A stretch of 64,000 bases of DNA from Kosakonia radicincitans DSM 16656 (GCF_000280495.2 NZ_CP018016.1:620001-684000); one strand, 5' to 3'; counted from the first letter of the stretch, positions 1 to 11,845 are shown. Numbers and translations: made by a program. Notes: generated by a model from the letters alone, not told the origin.

Positions 1-547
<547 letters not shown>

Positions 548-560
548 TCAAAATAGTGAC

Positions 561-583
561 CCCGCTTCCCGCAGGGAAGGGGG
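561..583 (-). terminator. possible terminator after lsrK
   Basis: Ten-base arms CCCGCTTCCC and GGGAAGGGGG pair with one mismatch around a three-base loop, just past the lsrK stop on the minus strand. A short T-rich stretch follows further on, but there is no clean U-run, so termination may be weak. The rest of 446-600 is the fadH upstream region. Confidence 0.4.
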
Positions 584-600
584 CCAGGTGAGAAGGGACG

Positions 601-2175
601 TCAGGCTTTTTCCGCAAGGCCGGGCGCGCGCCACATTGATGTCGTCAGCCCGCTATCGACCAGACCCAGCTGATCGGCATAGATTTTTTGCCACTTCAGC
701 ATCATGTTGTCGTACAGCTCTCGATGCGCCGGGTTTGGCATGTAGGTCTGGCTCCAGCGCACCAGCCGCTCGCCGGTTGCCGCCATGTCGTCATACAGCC
801 CGGCACCGAAACCGGCCGCAATTGCGCAGCCCAGCGCAGTGGCCTCTTTCACTTCCGGCACGCGTACCGGCAGGCCGGTAACGTCACTTAAAATCTGGCT
901 CCACAGCGCCCCTTTTGCGCCGCCGCCAGCGAACACCAGGCTGTCGAATTGCACGCCGGAGAAGCGTGAGATCTGCGCCAGGTTACAGGCCGAGACGATG
1001 GCGGCATTCTCTTCCAGCGCGCGAAACAGCGTGGCTTTATTGCATTTTTCCGCATCGATGGAGAGGTTAATAAACGACGGCGCAGCGTGATACCACTGCT
1101 TAAAATGCATAGCGTCGGAGAAGATTGGCATCACGCCCCACGAACCGGCGGGTACCCGGCTGGCCATCTCTTCCAGCAGGTGATACGCATCGGTGCCGAG
1201 ACGTTCGGCGATCAGCTTCTCTTCCGCGCAGAACGCGTCGCGGAACCAGCGCATGGTCAGCCCGGTAAAAAAGCTGATGGATTCCGCCTGCGCCATGCCG
1301 GGGATCACATGCGGATTCACGCGGATATTCATCTCCGGATCGGTACGCACCTGCGGCAGATTAACCACCTGCTGCCAGAATGTGCCACCGAGCACCGCAG
1401 TTTGCCCGGCGCGAACCACGCCAAGCCCGAGGCAGCCAAGCTGCACATCTCCGCCGCCCATGATCACGGGCGTTCCTTCGCGCAGCCCGCACTCTTGTGC
1501 CGCCTGCTGCGTCACTTCGCCGAGCAGGCTGCCGGTCTCTTTCACCGGCGACAGAAGATCCGCGCGCAGCCCGGCCATATCCAGCAGCTCTGGTCGCCAG
1601 TCGCGGGTGAAGAGATCCAGCATGCCGGTGGTTCCGGCGTTGGAAGGATCGACCGCCAGCCAGCCGGAGAGGCGTGACGCCAGCCAGTCGCTGATCATGG
1701 TCATGGTCGCGGTATCGCGGTAGATATCGGGACGATGGTGCGCCAGCCACAGCAGGCGCGGCATGGCGCTGAGCGCCAGCGTCTGCCCGGAGACGCTGTA
1801 GACTTCGGATTCAAACTGCCAGTCGTGGATCTCTTTGAGCTCAGCCACTTCGTGGCTGGCGCGGGAATCGACATTGGCGCAGGCCCAGATGGCATCACCG
1901 TTGCGATCGTAGAGCACAATGCCTTCACGCATTGAGCAGCAGGCGATGGACTGAATATCGGCACCACTCAGGCCCGCGCTGTCCAGCGCCTTGCGGATGC
2001 ACTGGCAGGCGAGTTGCCAGTTGCTGTCGAGATCGAACTCCATTGATCCCGGCACGTTTTCGATGCTCAGGTGTTTCCATTCGGCCTGGCCGGCGGCGAT
2101 TTGCCGCCCGGATAAGTCGAAGATCACTGCGCGAATGCTGCCGGTTCCTGCATCCAGTGCCATCAGGTAACTCAT
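601..2175 (-). CDS. lsrK: autoinducer-2 kinase LsrK
   Basis: FGGY-family carbohydrate kinase of 524 residues (E. coli LsrK is 530). The N-terminal phosphate-binding signature is [19 protein letters not shown]. The second ATP-site block is [16 protein letters not shown], and the stretches [16 protein letters not shown] and [13 protein letters not shown] are typical of LsrK. The enzyme phosphorylates imported AI-2 (DPD) in the cytosol; phospho-AI-2 induces the lsr operon and is then degraded by LsrF and LsrG. Here lsrK is divergent from lsrF-lsrG with 139 bp between them, the space that in E. coli holds lsrR and the start of the transporter operon. The substrate source in this strain is therefore unclear. 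Identity is very secure. Confidence 0.95.
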   Translation of the reverse strand: MSYLMALDAGTGSIRAVIFDLSGRQIAAGQAEWKHLSIENVPGSMEFDLDSNWQLACQCIRKALDSAGLSGADIQSIACCSMREGIVLYDRNGDAIWACANVDSRASHEVAELKEIHDWQFESEVYSVSGQTLALSAMPRLLWLAHHRPDIYRDTATMTMISDWLASRLSGWLAVDPSNAGTTGMLDLFTRDWRPELLDMAGLRADLLSPVKETGSLLGEVTQQAAQECGLREGTPVIMGGGDVQLGCLGLGVVRAGQTAVLGGTFWQQVVNLPQVRTDPEMNIRVNPHVIPGMAQAESISFFTGLTMRWFRDAFCAEEKLIAERLGTDAYHLLEEMASRVPAGSWGVMPIFSDAMHFKQWYHAAPSFINLSIDAEKCNKATLFRALEENAAIVSACNLAQISRFSGVQFDSLVFAGGGAKGALWSQILSDVTGLPVRVPEVKEATALGCAIAAGFGAGLYDDMAATGERLVRWSQTYMPNPAHRELYDNMMLKWQKIYADQLGLVDSGLTTSMWRAPGLAEKA

Positions 2176-2314
2176 GGGTTTGGCCCCCTCGACCAGCGTT
2201 ATAGATAAAACTGTGATCCTCGTATGGTCGAAAATATAGTTCAGCGCCTACGCTTTTGAACAATCTTCAATCACAAAATCAATAGTTCAATCACAGCTTT
2301 GCGCGGGAGGAGAG
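2176..2314. promoter_or_regulatory. lsrK/lsrF divergent control region with repeated TTCAATCACA
   Basis: The region holds an exact direct repeat, TTCAATCACA at 2266-2275 and 2286-2295, spaced 20 bp (two helical turns). It also holds inverted TTGAAC (2256-2261) and GTTCAA (2285-2290). This layout suits a repressor or activator covering both divergent promoters. By analogy with the lsr system LsrR would be the candidate regulator, but no lsrR is present in the window, so this is inference. A strong ribosome site (GGGAGGAG) precedes lsrF. Confidence 0.5.
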
Positions 2315-3202
2315 ATGGCGGACCTGGACGATCACAAAGAGGGGAAGGATTTTGGCGTTGGCATACCGCAACAGAATGTGCCCTTTACTCTGAAAGGTTG
2401 CGGCGCGCTGGACTGGGGCATGCAGTCGCGACTGGCAAGGATCTTTAACCCGAAGAGCAATCGCACGGTAATGCTGGCCTTCGATCACGGATACTTTCAG
2501 GGGCCAACCACCGGGCTTGAACGTATCGATCTCTCCCTTGCGCCGCTGTTTGGTGAAACGGATGTGCTGATGTGTACGCGGGGGATCTTACGCAGCGTGG
2601 TGCCTCCGGCCACTAACAAACCCGTGGTGCTGCGCGCCTCCGGCGGGAATTCGATGCTGACGGAGCTTTCCCATGAATGCGTCGCGGTGGCGATGGAAGA
2701 TGCGCTGCGCCTGAATGTATCGGCCGTAGCGGCACAGGTGTATATCGGCAGCGAATATGAACATCAGTCAATCGGCAACGTTATCAAGCTTGTCGATGCG
2801 GGGAGCCGCTATGGTATTCCGGTGCTTGCGGTGACCGGCGTTGGTAAAGAGATGACGCGCGATGCCCGTTATTTCTCGCTTGCCAGCCGTATCGCCGCTG
2901 AAATGGGCGCGCAGTTTGTGAAAACCTATTTTGTGGAGCAGGGGTTTGAAAAAGTCACCGCCAGTTGCCCGGTGCCGATTGTGATTGCTGGCGGCAAGAA
3001 ATTGCCGGAGCAGGAGGCGCTGGAGATGTGTTTCCGCGCCATCGATCAGGGCGCATCCGGCGTGGATATGGGGCGCAACATCTTCCAGTCCAGCGCGCCG
3101 CTCGCCATGCTGAAAGCGGTGAAAAAAGTGGTTCACGACAATATGAGCGCCCATGAGGCTTATCAGTTCTGGCTGGAAGAAAAACAAGGAGAGCAACCAT
3201 GA
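2315..3202 (+). CDS. lsrF: 3-hydroxy-5-phosphonooxypentane-2,4-dione thiolase LsrF
   Basis: A 295-residue class I aldolase-like TIM barrel closely matching E. coli LsrF throughout: [62 protein letters not shown], then [15 protein letters not shown] near the end. LsrF transfers an acetyl group from the LsrG product (3-hydroxy-5-phosphonooxypentane-2,4-dione) to CoA, yielding acetyl-CoA and DHAP. The lysine in [12 protein letters not shown] is in the expected Schiff-base region. The stop codon overlaps the lsrG start by four bases, so the two genes are translationally coupled. The ATG follows GGGAGGAG at good spacing. Confidence 0.95.
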   Translation: MADLDDHKEGKDFGVGIPQQNVPFTLKGCGALDWGMQSRLARIFNPKSNRTVMLAFDHGYFQGPTTGLERIDLSLAPLFGETDVLMCTRGILRSVVPPATNKPVVLRASGGNSMLTELSHECVAVAMEDALRLNVSAVAAQVYIGSEYEHQSIGNVIKLVDAGSRYGIPVLAVTGVGKEMTRDARYFSLASRIAAEMGAQFVKTYFVEQGFEKVTASCPVPIVIAGGKKLPEQEALEMCFRAIDQGASGVDMGRNIFQSSAPLAMLKAVKKVVHDNMSAHEAYQFWLEEKQGEQP

Positions 3203-3492
3203 ATGTGACGCTGGTGGAAATCAATATTAAACCCGATTGCGTGGAGGATTTTTTGCACGTGTTTCGCGCCAATCATGAAGGCGCAATCCGCGAGCCGGGC
3301 AATCTGCGTTTTGATGTGTTGCAGGATCCCAAAGTGAAGACCCGCTTTTTTATTTACGAGGCCTATCAGGATGATGCGGCTGTTGAGGCGCATAAGAAGA
3401 CACCGCATTATCTGGCGTGCGTGGAGAAGCTGGAGGCGCTGATGTCCGAGCCGCGCAAAAAACGCAGTTTCATTGGTTTGCTGCCGGAATAG
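3199..3492 (+). CDS. lsrG: phospho-AI-2 isomerase LsrG
   Basis: A 97-residue ABM-domain protein (ferredoxin-like antibiotic biosynthesis monooxygenase fold) beginning [19 protein letters not shown] and containing [20 protein letters not shown] and [19 protein letters not shown], both typical of LsrG. It converts phospho-AI-2 to the substrate of LsrF, which ends the quorum signal. It is coupled to lsrF by an ATGA overlap at 3199-3202 and is the last gene of this two-gene unit. In the full lsr operon it also lies directly after lsrF. Confidence 0.93.
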   Translation: MNVTLVEINIKPDCVEDFLHVFRANHEGAIREPGNLRFDVLQDPKVKTRFFIYEAYQDDAAVEAHKKTPHYLACVEKLEALMSEPRKKRSFIGLLPE

Positions 3493-3501
3493 CATCAAAA
3501 A

Positions 3502-3573
3502 AATGCCGGAGAGCACCGTTGCCTCACCGGCATTCATGATTTGCAGGCCCGGTAAGCGCGGACGCTACCGGGC
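3502..3573. terminator. two hairpins between converging lsrG and patA
   Basis: The first is a perfect stem, AATGCCGG (3502-3509) with CCGGCATT (3527-3534). The second is GCCCGGTA (3547-3554) with TACCGGGC (3566-3573), and it resembles a REP/PU palindrome with its GCCCGGTAAGCG...ACGCTACCGGGC form. Placed between two converging genes, they probably serve as a two-way transcription barrier and RNA 3' end. Confidence 0.6.
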
Positions 3574-3579
3574 ACCGGA

Positions 3580-5085
<1,506 letters not shown>

Positions 5086-5159
5086 TCATGCCGCTACGTT
5101 AATATTTTGTATCTTTTGTGATTAAAAGTTGTACGTATTTAGCCGGGTTATCGCGGCGT

Positions 5160-5198
5160 TGCGCCAATATGGTGCGCTTAATGCGCGATGATGGAGCA
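5160..5198. promoter_or_regulatory. two NtrC-like enhancer sites upstream of patA
   Basis: TGCGCCAATATGGTGCG (5160-5176) and TGCGCGATGATGGAGCA (5182-5198) both resemble the NtrC palindrome TGCACC-N5-GGTGCA; the first is the better match. Their centres are 22 bp apart, about two helical turns, and lie roughly 170-195 bp upstream of the predicted patA start. This is a usual enhancer layout for cooperative NtrC binding. Confidence 0.65.
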
Positions 5199-5313
5199 AT
5201 TATGTTAAGGCCATTTAGTGGTAACATAGTGAAACTATTAAAATCAGAGAGTTAACGAACCCATAAAAACCAGGGTTTTATTGCGAATTGCGATCTAAAT
5301 CAAATTTAACATC

Positions 5314-5340
5314 TAAAGATAAATTCATTATCGCCGAAAT
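5314..5340 (+). promoter_or_regulatory. sigma-28 (FliA) promoter of aer
   Basis: TAAAGATA, an 11-base spacer and GCCGAAAT match the flagellar sigma-28 consensus TAAAGTTT-N11-GCCGATAA. The element ends 50 bp before the aer start, placing aer in the flagellar/chemotaxis regulon. The rest of 4960-5390 holds the patA promoter and enhancer and no other gene. Confidence 0.85.
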
Positions 5341-5390
5341 AACATTCGCACCAATTTTTAACAGCAATATAACCCGCACAGGACGCAACC

Positions 5391-6911
5391 ATGTCTTCTC
5401 CTCCTTATGTCAGCCAGCAGCGTTTTATGCTGGATGCTGATACAACTCTGATGTCAACGACTGACCAGCAAAGCTACATTACTCACGCGAACGATGCTTT
5501 TATCCATGCCAGCGGTTACACCCTGGGCGAACTGCTCGACCAGCCCCATAACGTGGTGCGGCATCCTGATATGCCCAAAGCGGCATTTGCCGATATGTGG
5601 TACACCCTCAAACAGGGCGAGCCGTGGAGCGGTGTGGTGAAAAACCGCCGCAAGAATGGCGATCACTACTGGGTGCGCGCTAACGCCATACCGATGGTGC
5701 GCAACGGTAAGACTATCGGCTATATGTCGATTCGTACCCAGGCGACCGATGAGGAGATTGCCGCGGTTGAACCGTTGTACAAGGCCCTGAATGAAGGGCG
5801 CTGTAATAAACGGGTGCATAAAGGGTTGGTGATCAGCAAAGGCTGGTGGGGGAAACTCGCTTCCTTATCGCTGCGCTGGCGTACGCGCAGCGTGGTGTCG
5901 CTGCTGTGGCTTGCGCAGATGGCCGGGCTGTGGCTGAGTGGCGCAGGCGGGATGGCGCTGGCGATCGGTACGCTGGCGATGCTGGTGGGCTGTATGGCTG
6001 TTGAATGGCAGATTGTCCGTCCGGCGGAGAATGTTGCCCGGCAGGCGCTCAGCGTGGCTACCGGCGAGAGCAACAGCATACAGCCGCTGAACCGTAGTGA
6101 TGAACTCGGGCTGACGTTACGCGCCATCGGCCAGCTTGGGCTGATGTGCCGCTGGTTGATCAATGATGTTTCTGGCCAGGTTAACAGCGTGCTTAACGGC
6201 AGCGAGACGCTGGCGAAAGGCAATGATGATTTGAATGAACGCACCCGCCAAACCGTGGTGAATGTGCAGCAGACAGTGGCGACCATGAGCCAGATGGCGG
6301 CATCACTGCAAACTAACTCGGAAACTGCTTCGGCAGCCGATCAGCTCTCCAGTTCCGCCAGCAGCGCAGCAACCCACGGCGGTAAAGCGATGGAGACGGT
6401 GGTGAAAACCATGGATGAGATTGCCGACAGCACGCAACGTATCGGCTCCATTACGACGCTGATTAACGACATTGCTTTCCAGACCAATATCCTCGCACTG
6501 AACGCGGCGGTGGAAGCGGCGCGGGCCGGGGAGCAGGGTAAAGGCTTTGCTGTGGTGGCGGGTGAAGTTCGCCATCTCGCCAGCCGCAGCGCCAGCGCGG
6601 CAAACGACATCCGTAAGCTTATCGATGCCAGCGCCAGCAAAGTGCAGTCGGGTTACGATCAGGTGCATGCCGCTGGCCGTACGATGGAAGATATTGTCAG
6701 CCAGGTACAGAACGTGACGTCGCTGATTGGGCAGATTAGCCGCTCCACTTCCGAACAGGTTGACGGGCTTTCCGATCTGACGCGTGCGGTCGCTGAGCTG
6801 GATGCAATCACCCAGAAGAATGCCGGTTTAGTAGAAGAAAGTGCTACCGTCTCGGCGATGGTGAAACATCGCGCAGGCCGCCTGCAGGACGCTGTATCCG
6901 TTTTGCATTAA
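5391..6911 (+). CDS. aer: aerotaxis receptor Aer
   Basis: A 506-residue membrane energy/redox sensor, the same length as E. coli Aer. Order of parts: an N-terminal cytosolic PAS domain (about residues 10-120, with [20 protein letters not shown] and [13 protein letters not shown]) that binds FAD; a linker; a hydrophobic hairpin near 165-205 ([17 protein letters not shown], then [18 protein letters not shown]); a HAMP region; and a methyl-accepting signalling domain with the conserved hairpin tip ([20 protein letters not shown]). It has no periplasmic sensor. It signals to CheA/CheW so that cells move toward favourable redox or oxygen conditions. It is monocistronic between a sigma-28 promoter and a strong terminator. 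Confidence 0.95.
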   Translation: MSSPPYVSQQRFMLDADTTLMSTTDQQSYITHANDAFIHASGYTLGELLDQPHNVVRHPDMPKAAFADMWYTLKQGEPWSGVVKNRRKNGDHYWVRANAIPMVRNGKTIGYMSIRTQATDEEIAAVEPLYKALNEGRCNKRVHKGLVISKGWWGKLASLSLRWRTRSVVSLLWLAQMAGLWLSGAGGMALAIGTLAMLVGCMAVEWQIVRPAENVARQALSVATGESNSIQPLNRSDELGLTLRAIGQLGLMCRWLINDVSGQVNSVLNGSETLAKGNDDLNERTRQTVVNVQQTVATMSQMAASLQTNSETASAADQLSSSASSAATHGGKAMETVVKTMDEIADSTQRIGSITTLINDIAFQTNILALNAAVEAARAGEQGKGFAVVAGEVRHLASRSASAANDIRKLIDASASKVQSGYDQVHAAGRTMEDIVSQVQNVTSLIGQISRSTSEQVDGLSDLTRAVAELDAITQKNAGLVEESATVSAMVKHRAGRLQDAVSVLH

Positions 6912-6930
6912 TGTTTTGTTGCCCTATTAA

Positions 6931-6962
6931 AAACCGCCATGTAATGCCGTGGCGGTTTTTTT
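6931..6962 (+). terminator. rho-independent terminator of aer
   Basis: AAACCGCCA and TGGCGGTTT form a perfect stem around a ten-base loop and run into seven Ts. It lies about 20 bp past the aer stop. Confidence 0.9.
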
Positions 6963-7358
6963 ATCTCTCCAGAGTAAATATCTATACGCATATGTAATTA
7001 TATTTTTTGTTTTTTGTTAAAATATTATTAATTTATTGTTGTTGATATGGGCCATTAATATATTTCACACCTTTCTGTTTAATCATGAATTAAATTCATT
7101 TAAGTGGCATTAATATATGTTGCGCAAATCATTCTTCTCGAGAATATAACGATCGATAAACAGCGATTAATAGTTATTAACTATCAGATTCATCAATAAA
7201 TAATTAAAAAAACGATCAAACTCATAAAGTTAGCGATTTGGTTACCGATAACGTGTTTTGGCTGCATATGTTTAATTTGCGCCAGGGACTTAAGCGGGCC
7301 TTTAGGGTTAAGCGCCCGACACTTTCGTCGGTAAAATAATCAAACCCATGGAGAAAAT
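6963..7358 (+). promoter_or_regulatory. AT-rich leader region and sigma-28 promoter of the chemoreceptor gene
   Basis: This gene-free stretch of about 395 bp is AT-rich up to 7220. TAAAGTTA (7225-7232), an 11-base spacer and ACCGATAA (7244-7251) form a near-consensus sigma-28 promoter. It predicts a start near 7258 and a leader of about 100 bases before the ATG at 7359. I see no small gene in the upstream AT-rich part, which could hold further regulatory sites. Confidence 0.8.
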
Positions 7359-8921
7359 ATGTTTTTACATAATGTAAAAATAGGCACGAAATTATTTCTG
7401 GCGTTCGGCTTTTTTATTGTGTTGATGGTGGTGAGTTCCTCAATGTCACTCACCAGCCTGGATCGCGCAAATAATGGAATGCAAGAAATCGTGCGTGATG
7501 ACTATCCAACCACTGTTAAAGCCAATCAGCTGATCGATAACTTCAACTCTTTTGTCAGCATTCAGCAACTGATGCTACTTGATAGCGAAGGGAAGTGGAC
7601 CTCCGAGTCGCAGAAGCAGCTTTCTGAGATCAGCAGCCACATTACCGCGTTGCTCGAAGATCTGGCGAAAAACCTGCATGATGACAAGTCGCAGAAAATC
7701 CTTGCTGAAATCCGCACCGTACGCCAGCAGTACCTTGATTCTCGCTTTCGTATCCTCGACGCCGTGAAAAATAACGATCGTGCGGCTGCGATACAGGAGA
7801 TGATGAGCAACACGGTGAATATCCAGAACGCCTACAAAGCAAAGGTGCTGGAGCTGATTGCTATCCAGGATGCGCAGATGAAAGGGGCGGGTGAGGTCGT
7901 GCAGCACGATTTTGCCGCGAGCCGCTTGATCCTCATTCTGCTCGCAGTCTTGAGCATTGGCTTCGGCAGCCTGATCGGCTGGATCATTGTCCGTATGATC
8001 ACGCGTCCATTGCGTGAGGCTGTCACCTTCGCAGAAGCCATTGCTAATGGCGATTTGACCCGCTCGATCGACTCACACCACCGCGACGAAACGGGGGTTC
8101 TGCTACAGGCATTAATGGAGATGAAAGAGCGCCTCGTGGAGATTGTTCATCAGGTACAGAACGGTTCGGAGAGTATCTCCAGCGCGGCGGCGCAGATTGT
8201 TGCCGGTAACCAGGATCTGGCGGCAAGAACGGAAGAGCAGGCAAGCTCGGTGGAACAGACTGCAGCATCGATGGAGCAAATCACCGCCACGGTAAAAAAT
8301 ACCGCCGATCACACCTCAGAAGCCACGCAGCTTTCCGCGGGCGCAGCGACAGTGGTGAAAAATAACGGCGAGATGATGAAACAGGTCACGGAGAAGATGC
8401 GCGTCATTAACGACACCTCAAACCGGATGTCTGACATTATCAACCTGATTGATTCCATTGCGTTTCAGACCAACATCCTCGCGCTGAACGCAGCCGTTGA
8501 AGCTGCGCGCGCAGGGGAACACGGACGTGGTTTTGCGGTGGTTGCGGGCGAAGTTCGTCAGCTGGCGCAGAAAAGCGCCTCGTCGGCGAATGATATTCGC
8601 CATCTGATCGAAAATTCCACCAGCCAGACCCGTGAAGGGATGGCGCTGGTGGAAAAAGCCAGTGGGTTGATTAACGGCATGGTGAGCAATGTGCAGGAGA
8701 TGGATGTGATCCTGCGTGAGATCGGCCAGGCGAGCCGCGAACAGACCGATGGCATTTCGCAGATTAATAGCGCCATTGGCCTGATTGACTCAACCACCCA
8801 GCAGAACTCCAGCCTGGTGGAGGAGTCGGTTGCGGCGGCGGCGGCCCTGAACGATCAGGCGCTGCACCTGCGCGAACTGGTTCAGGTCTTCCGTCTGCGC
8901 GATACGCCAGAAATGGCTTAA
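7359..8921 (+). CDS. methyl-accepting chemotaxis protein, 4HB sensor type
   Basis: A 520-residue transmembrane chemoreceptor. TM1 is near residues 10-30 ([18 protein letters not shown]). A periplasmic part of about 160 residues follows, with the helical composition of the four-helix-bundle (4HB_MCP) sensor. TM2 is near 190-212 ([20 protein letters not shown]), followed by HAMP and the signalling domain with [20 protein letters not shown] at the hairpin tip. Methylation-helix motifs such as [17 protein letters not shown] are present. There is no C-terminal NWETF-like pentapeptide, so it is probably a low-abundance receptor relying on Tsr/Tar for adaptation. The ligand cannot be read from the sequence. 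Its stop overlaps the convergent yqjI stop by four bases. Confidence 0.88.
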   Translation: MFLHNVKIGTKLFLAFGFFIVLMVVSSSMSLTSLDRANNGMQEIVRDDYPTTVKANQLIDNFNSFVSIQQLMLLDSEGKWTSESQKQLSEISSHITALLEDLAKNLHDDKSQKILAEIRTVRQQYLDSRFRILDAVKNNDRAAAIQEMMSNTVNIQNAYKAKVLELIAIQDAQMKGAGEVVQHDFAASRLILILLAVLSIGFGSLIGWIIVRMITRPLREAVTFAEAIANGDLTRSIDSHHRDETGVLLQALMEMKERLVEIVHQVQNGSESISSAAAQIVAGNQDLAARTEEQASSVEQTAASMEQITATVKNTADHTSEATQLSAGAATVVKNNGEMMKQVTEKMRVINDTSNRMSDIINLIDSIAFQTNILALNAAVEAARAGEHGRGFAVVAGEVRQLAQKSASSANDIRHLIENSTSQTREGMALVEKASGLINGMVSNVQEMDVILREIGQASREQTDGISQINSAIGLIDSTTQQNSSLVEESVAAAAALNDQALHLRELVQVFRLRDTPEMA

Positions 8922-9439
8922 TCGAGTTGTGAAATATCCAGCGCCGCGCGGTCGATAATGCCAATTATCTGCTTAAGCTGTGCGGCGCTGAGTTCCCCCT
9001 GATTTACCCGTAAATCCAGCACTGCTTTAAAGTTATCCAGCGCCCGCTTCATTTGCGGGTTTCTGCGTAGCTGATAACCGACGTTACGCACCCGGATGCG
9101 TTCCTGAATCTCCGCAATCTGCGCCTGGCTCTCTTCCAGCCAGCGCAAACCCTGCGGCGTTATCGCAATAGTTCTGCGCCCATTCTCTTCATCGCCAACG
9201 GTAATGAACCCCTGCTCTTGCAGGTAATCGAGCGTGGGATAAATCACGCCAGGGCTGGGCGTATAGTTGCCCTGAGTCAGGGATTCGATGGCTTTGATCA
9301 ACTCATAGCCGTGGCTGGCGTTGCTGCTCAGCAAGTAGAGGATGACCAGACGTAACTCACCGTGACCAAAAAAGCGCTGGCGTCGTCCGCCGCCGTGGTG
9401 CGGATGTTCGCGGTCGGTCCGTTCGTGATGATGGCGCAT
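8918..9439 (-). CDS. yqjI: PadR-family metal-responsive repressor YqjI
   Basis: A 173-residue winged-helix PadR regulator. [20 protein letters not shown], then [20 protein letters not shown] and the C-terminal [20 protein letters not shown] match E. coli YqjI closely. In E. coli YqjI represses the neighbouring ferric-siderophore reductase gene yqjH and itself, and releases DNA when it binds nickel through a long His/Cys-rich N-terminal tail. Here that tail is short ([16 protein letters not shown], about 7 His and no Cys), so E. coli-like metal sensing may be altered. It is divergent from yqjH, and their shared control region carries repeated TATATCTAA motifs. Confidence 0.9.
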   Translation of the reverse strand: MRHHHERTDREHPHHGGGRRQRFFGHGELRLVILYLLSSNASHGYELIKAIESLTQGNYTPSPGVIYPTLDYLQEQGFITVGDEENGRRTIAITPQGLRWLEESQAQIAEIQERIRVRNVGYQLRRNPQMKRALDNFKAVLDLRVNQGELSAAQLKQIIGIIDRAALDISQLD

Positions 9440-9454
9440 GCTGTACTCCTGATA

Positions 9455-9660
9455 AATTGATATATCTAATTTATATCTAAATTAACTGTTTAGACAGTGC
9501 TGGAGTGAGGATTTTTTTATTTTATTGATAATAAAAGAAATTATTTTATGCTTTGGCAATCGGTGCTTTCCCTGTGTTTATATCATAAAAATTCCTTGTC
9601 TTCTGCGCAATCAACAATCATTATCATTTGCACAACATTTAGATATATCGTATTCACTTT
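9455..9660. promoter_or_regulatory. yqjI/yqjH divergent control region: YqjI-type operators and Fur box
   Basis: TATATCTAA occurs at 9461-9469 and 9472-9480 (11-bp step, near the yqjI promoter) and inverted as TTAGATATA at 9639-9647 (near yqjH); GATATATC palindromes overlap them. They are the best candidates for YqjI operators. CAATCATTATCATTTGC (about 9615-9631) matches the right half of the Fur consensus, fitting iron repression of yqjH. YqjI/Fur dual control is known in E. coli; the site placement here is from the sequence. Confidence 0.7.
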
Positions 9661-9674
9661 CACGAAGGCCGATT

Positions 9675-10445
9675 ATGACAACTCATTCTCCACGTTATCC
9701 CCAACGCGTACGCAATGAACTGCGCTTTCGCGAGTTAACTGTTCTGCGCGCGGAACGCGCTGGCAGTGGTTTTCAGCGCATTGTGCTGGGCGGTGAACAA
9801 CTGGAAGGCTTTACGTCGCGCGGTTTTGACGATCACACAAAAGTCTTCTTTCCGCAGCCGGGATCGCACTTTGTACCGCCGACGGTGACTGACGAAGGCA
9901 TCGTTTGGGGCGATGGACCACGCCCGGCATCCCGCGATTACACGCCGATCTATGACGCCAGCCGGCACGAACTGGTGGTGGATTTCTATATTCACGACGG
10001 CGGCGTGGCGAGCCACTGGGCGGTGAATGCGCAGGCTGGGGATACACTGACGATCGGCGGGCCGCGCGGTTCGCTGGTGGTGCCGGAAGATTATGCCTGG
10101 CAACTCTATGTGTGCGATGAATCCGGTATGCCTGCGCTGCGTCGCCGTCTGGAAGCGCTAAGCCTGCTCGCAGTTCGCCCGAAGGTGACGGCAGTGGTGA
10201 CGGTTGCCGATGCGGCGTATCAGGATTATCTGGCGCATCTGAGCGGCTTTGATATTCAATGGGTGGTTGGCCATAACCCGCAGGCGCTGCACGATAAACT
10301 GGCTTCGCTGACCGTCGCCGATGAGGACTATTTTATCTGGCTGACCGGGGAAGGTGAGGTGGTGAAATCGCTGATGGAGCGCTATGCGACCGACAATATC
10401 GATCAGCAACGGGTGCGTGCGCAGGCGTACTGGCACAAGAAATAA
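9675..10445 (+). CDS. yqjH: NADPH-dependent ferric-siderophore reductase YqjH
   Basis: A 256-residue siderophore-interacting protein (FAD-binding 9 plus SIP domains). The flavin motif is RPASRDYTPIYD near residue 90; the SIP part has CDESGMPALRRRLEAL. The start is the ATG at 9675 with GAAGG six bases upstream, giving MTTHSPRYPQRVRNELRFRE; a longer in-frame reading from 9525 lies within the promoter region and lacks family similarity. The enzyme reduces Fe(III) bound to siderophores such as triscatecholates and releases iron in the cytosol. Expression is predicted to be repressed by YqjI and by Fur. A hairpin terminator follows directly. Confidence 0.93.
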   Translation: MTTHSPRYPQRVRNELRFRELTVLRAERAGSGFQRIVLGGEQLEGFTSRGFDDHTKVFFPQPGSHFVPPTVTDEGIVWGDGPRPASRDYTPIYDASRHELVVDFYIHDGGVASHWAVNAQAGDTLTIGGPRGSLVVPEDYAWQLYVCDESGMPALRRRLEALSLLAVRPKVTAVVTVADAAYQDYLAHLSGFDIQWVVGHNPQALHDKLASLTVADEDYFIWLTGEGEVVKSLMERYATDNIDQQRVRAQAYWHKK

Positions 10446-10450
10446 TGACG

Positions 10451-10473
10451 AAGCCCGGTATTTCACCGGGCTT
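10451..10473. terminator. bidirectional terminator between yqjH and the J-domain gene
   Basis: AAGCCCGGT (10451-10459) pairs perfectly with ACCGGGCTT (10465-10473). The hairpin serves both converging genes; there is no long T-run on either side. Confidence 0.75.
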
Positions 10474-10480
10474 GCTGCTT

Positions 10481-11650
10481 TCAGGCCACTTCGTCGTATT
10501 CGGCTTCGCTGACTTGCTGCTCCAGCGTCTGGCGAATTTCACCCAGCGCTTTTTCCTGCTGGCGGAAGTAGGTTTCCCGATCGCCCAGCGACGACACAAG
10601 TTGCCAGGACTCCTCTTTCTCGAGCGTTGCCAGCTCTTCAATCAGGCTGGCAATATGCTGCTTCACTTCAGCAATACGCTGACGCAGGCGCTGCAGATCG
10701 TTTAAACGATCGCTTGCCATCAGCGGCTCCAGCCCTTTCTGCAGGCGGGTCAGAATGGCACGGATAGCGCTAAGATCGCCGCGCTGGCGCGCCTGGTTGA
10801 GCTGCACCATCATGCCGTGCGCTTCATTTTTTAAATCGTTGTCCACCAGATCCGGGTGGCAGAGTTTGCTGGCCTGGCGCCACAGGCGCTTCAGCTCGTG
10901 ACGCTCATCCTCTGACATCTTCTGCTCGAAGCTGAAACGTTTTTCGGCATCGTGCTGCTGTTCCTGATAGCTCTCGTATTCCTGACGCGCTTCGTCACGC
11001 GCCTGGCGTGCCGGTTCTTCTTCACGCGTAAGACCGCGTTCCAGCTCCTGCGCTTCGGCCAGCAACGAGGCTATCAACTCGCTTTGCTGTTGCAGATGTT
11101 TACGTGCTTCGGCAGCCTGCAATGAGTGCGGCGGCATACTTTGCCAGCGCTGCGTCAAGGTAACCAGCACTTCCACCGCCTGCGACAGATACTTCTGGCA
11201 ACGCAAATAATCGGCTTCGCGACGGCGCGCTTCCGCTTCCTGGCGGCGAACGGCGGCTTCTGCCAGGGTTTTGCGCAGGCGCAGGATCTGTGACATCAGC
11301 GGCCCAAGGCGGGTTAAGTAGAGATCGTTGAACTCGTCGAGCAGCTGGATGCGCGCGTTGCGTTTATCAATCAGTTCGCGCAGTTGTTCTTCCAGGGCTT
11401 TCAGTTCCAGCTTACTGGCGGCCACTTGCGGATCCTGCCAGCTTACGACGGAACGCTGGCTTTGCAACCAGTTCGTTATGGCGCGCATCGCTTCGCTGTA
11501 ATTCTTCTCTTCAAGCGCATGGACGATAAACGCTAACTCCGGATCCGTAACTTCATTTTTCAACAAAGGAAGCTGACTGAGGATGATGCCGTCATCCTCC
11601 AGTTCGATGGCGTATTTGATGATTTCAAGCCGTTTTATAGGTTTGTTCAT
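10481..11650 (-). CDS. coiled-coil J-domain protein
   Basis: A 389-residue soluble protein rich in Glu, Gln, Arg and Leu with long predicted coiled coils (about 80-235 and 300-385). Between them is a J-domain core, RLWRQASKLCHPDLV, with the HPD motif at residues 265-267 that J-proteins use to stimulate DnaK. There is no Gly/Phe region or zinc domain, so it is not DnaJ itself but a specialised co-chaperone-like protein. Related proteins are annotated only as J-domain proteins in enterobacteria; the client is unknown. It stands alone, with a 240-bp upstream region. Confidence 0.75.
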   Translation of the reverse strand: MNKPIKRLEIIKYAIELEDDGIILSQLPLLKNEVTDPELAFIVHALEEKNYSEAMRAITNWLQSQRSVVSWQDPQVAASKLELKALEEQLRELIDKRNARIQLLDEFNDLYLTRLGPLMSQILRLRKTLAEAAVRRQEAEARRREADYLRCQKYLSQAVEVLVTLTQRWQSMPPHSLQAAEARKHLQQQSELIASLLAEAQELERGLTREEEPARQARDEARQEYESYQEQQHDAEKRFSFEQKMSEDERHELKRLWRQASKLCHPDLVDNDLKNEAHGMMVQLNQARQRGDLSAIRAILTRLQKGLEPLMASDRLNDLQRLRQRIAEVKQHIASLIEELATLEKEESWQLVSSLGDRETYFRQQEKALGEIRQTLEQQVSEAEYDEVA

Positions 11651-11845
11651 GGCGTTTCGTCAAAGCGCTTAAGAGTTTATTAAGGGGGTGTGGTTATTCA
11701 TCAAATCTGGACTATAGATGTGAATATCGCAATAGTCTGCATCCATATTACATTGGACATATTTCAATGCGTTAGTGTTTCTGTGAAAATTGCGCTTATG
11801 GGGGCTTAAATCGGCGAAATACGCGAAAAAGTGCGCGCATTGCGG

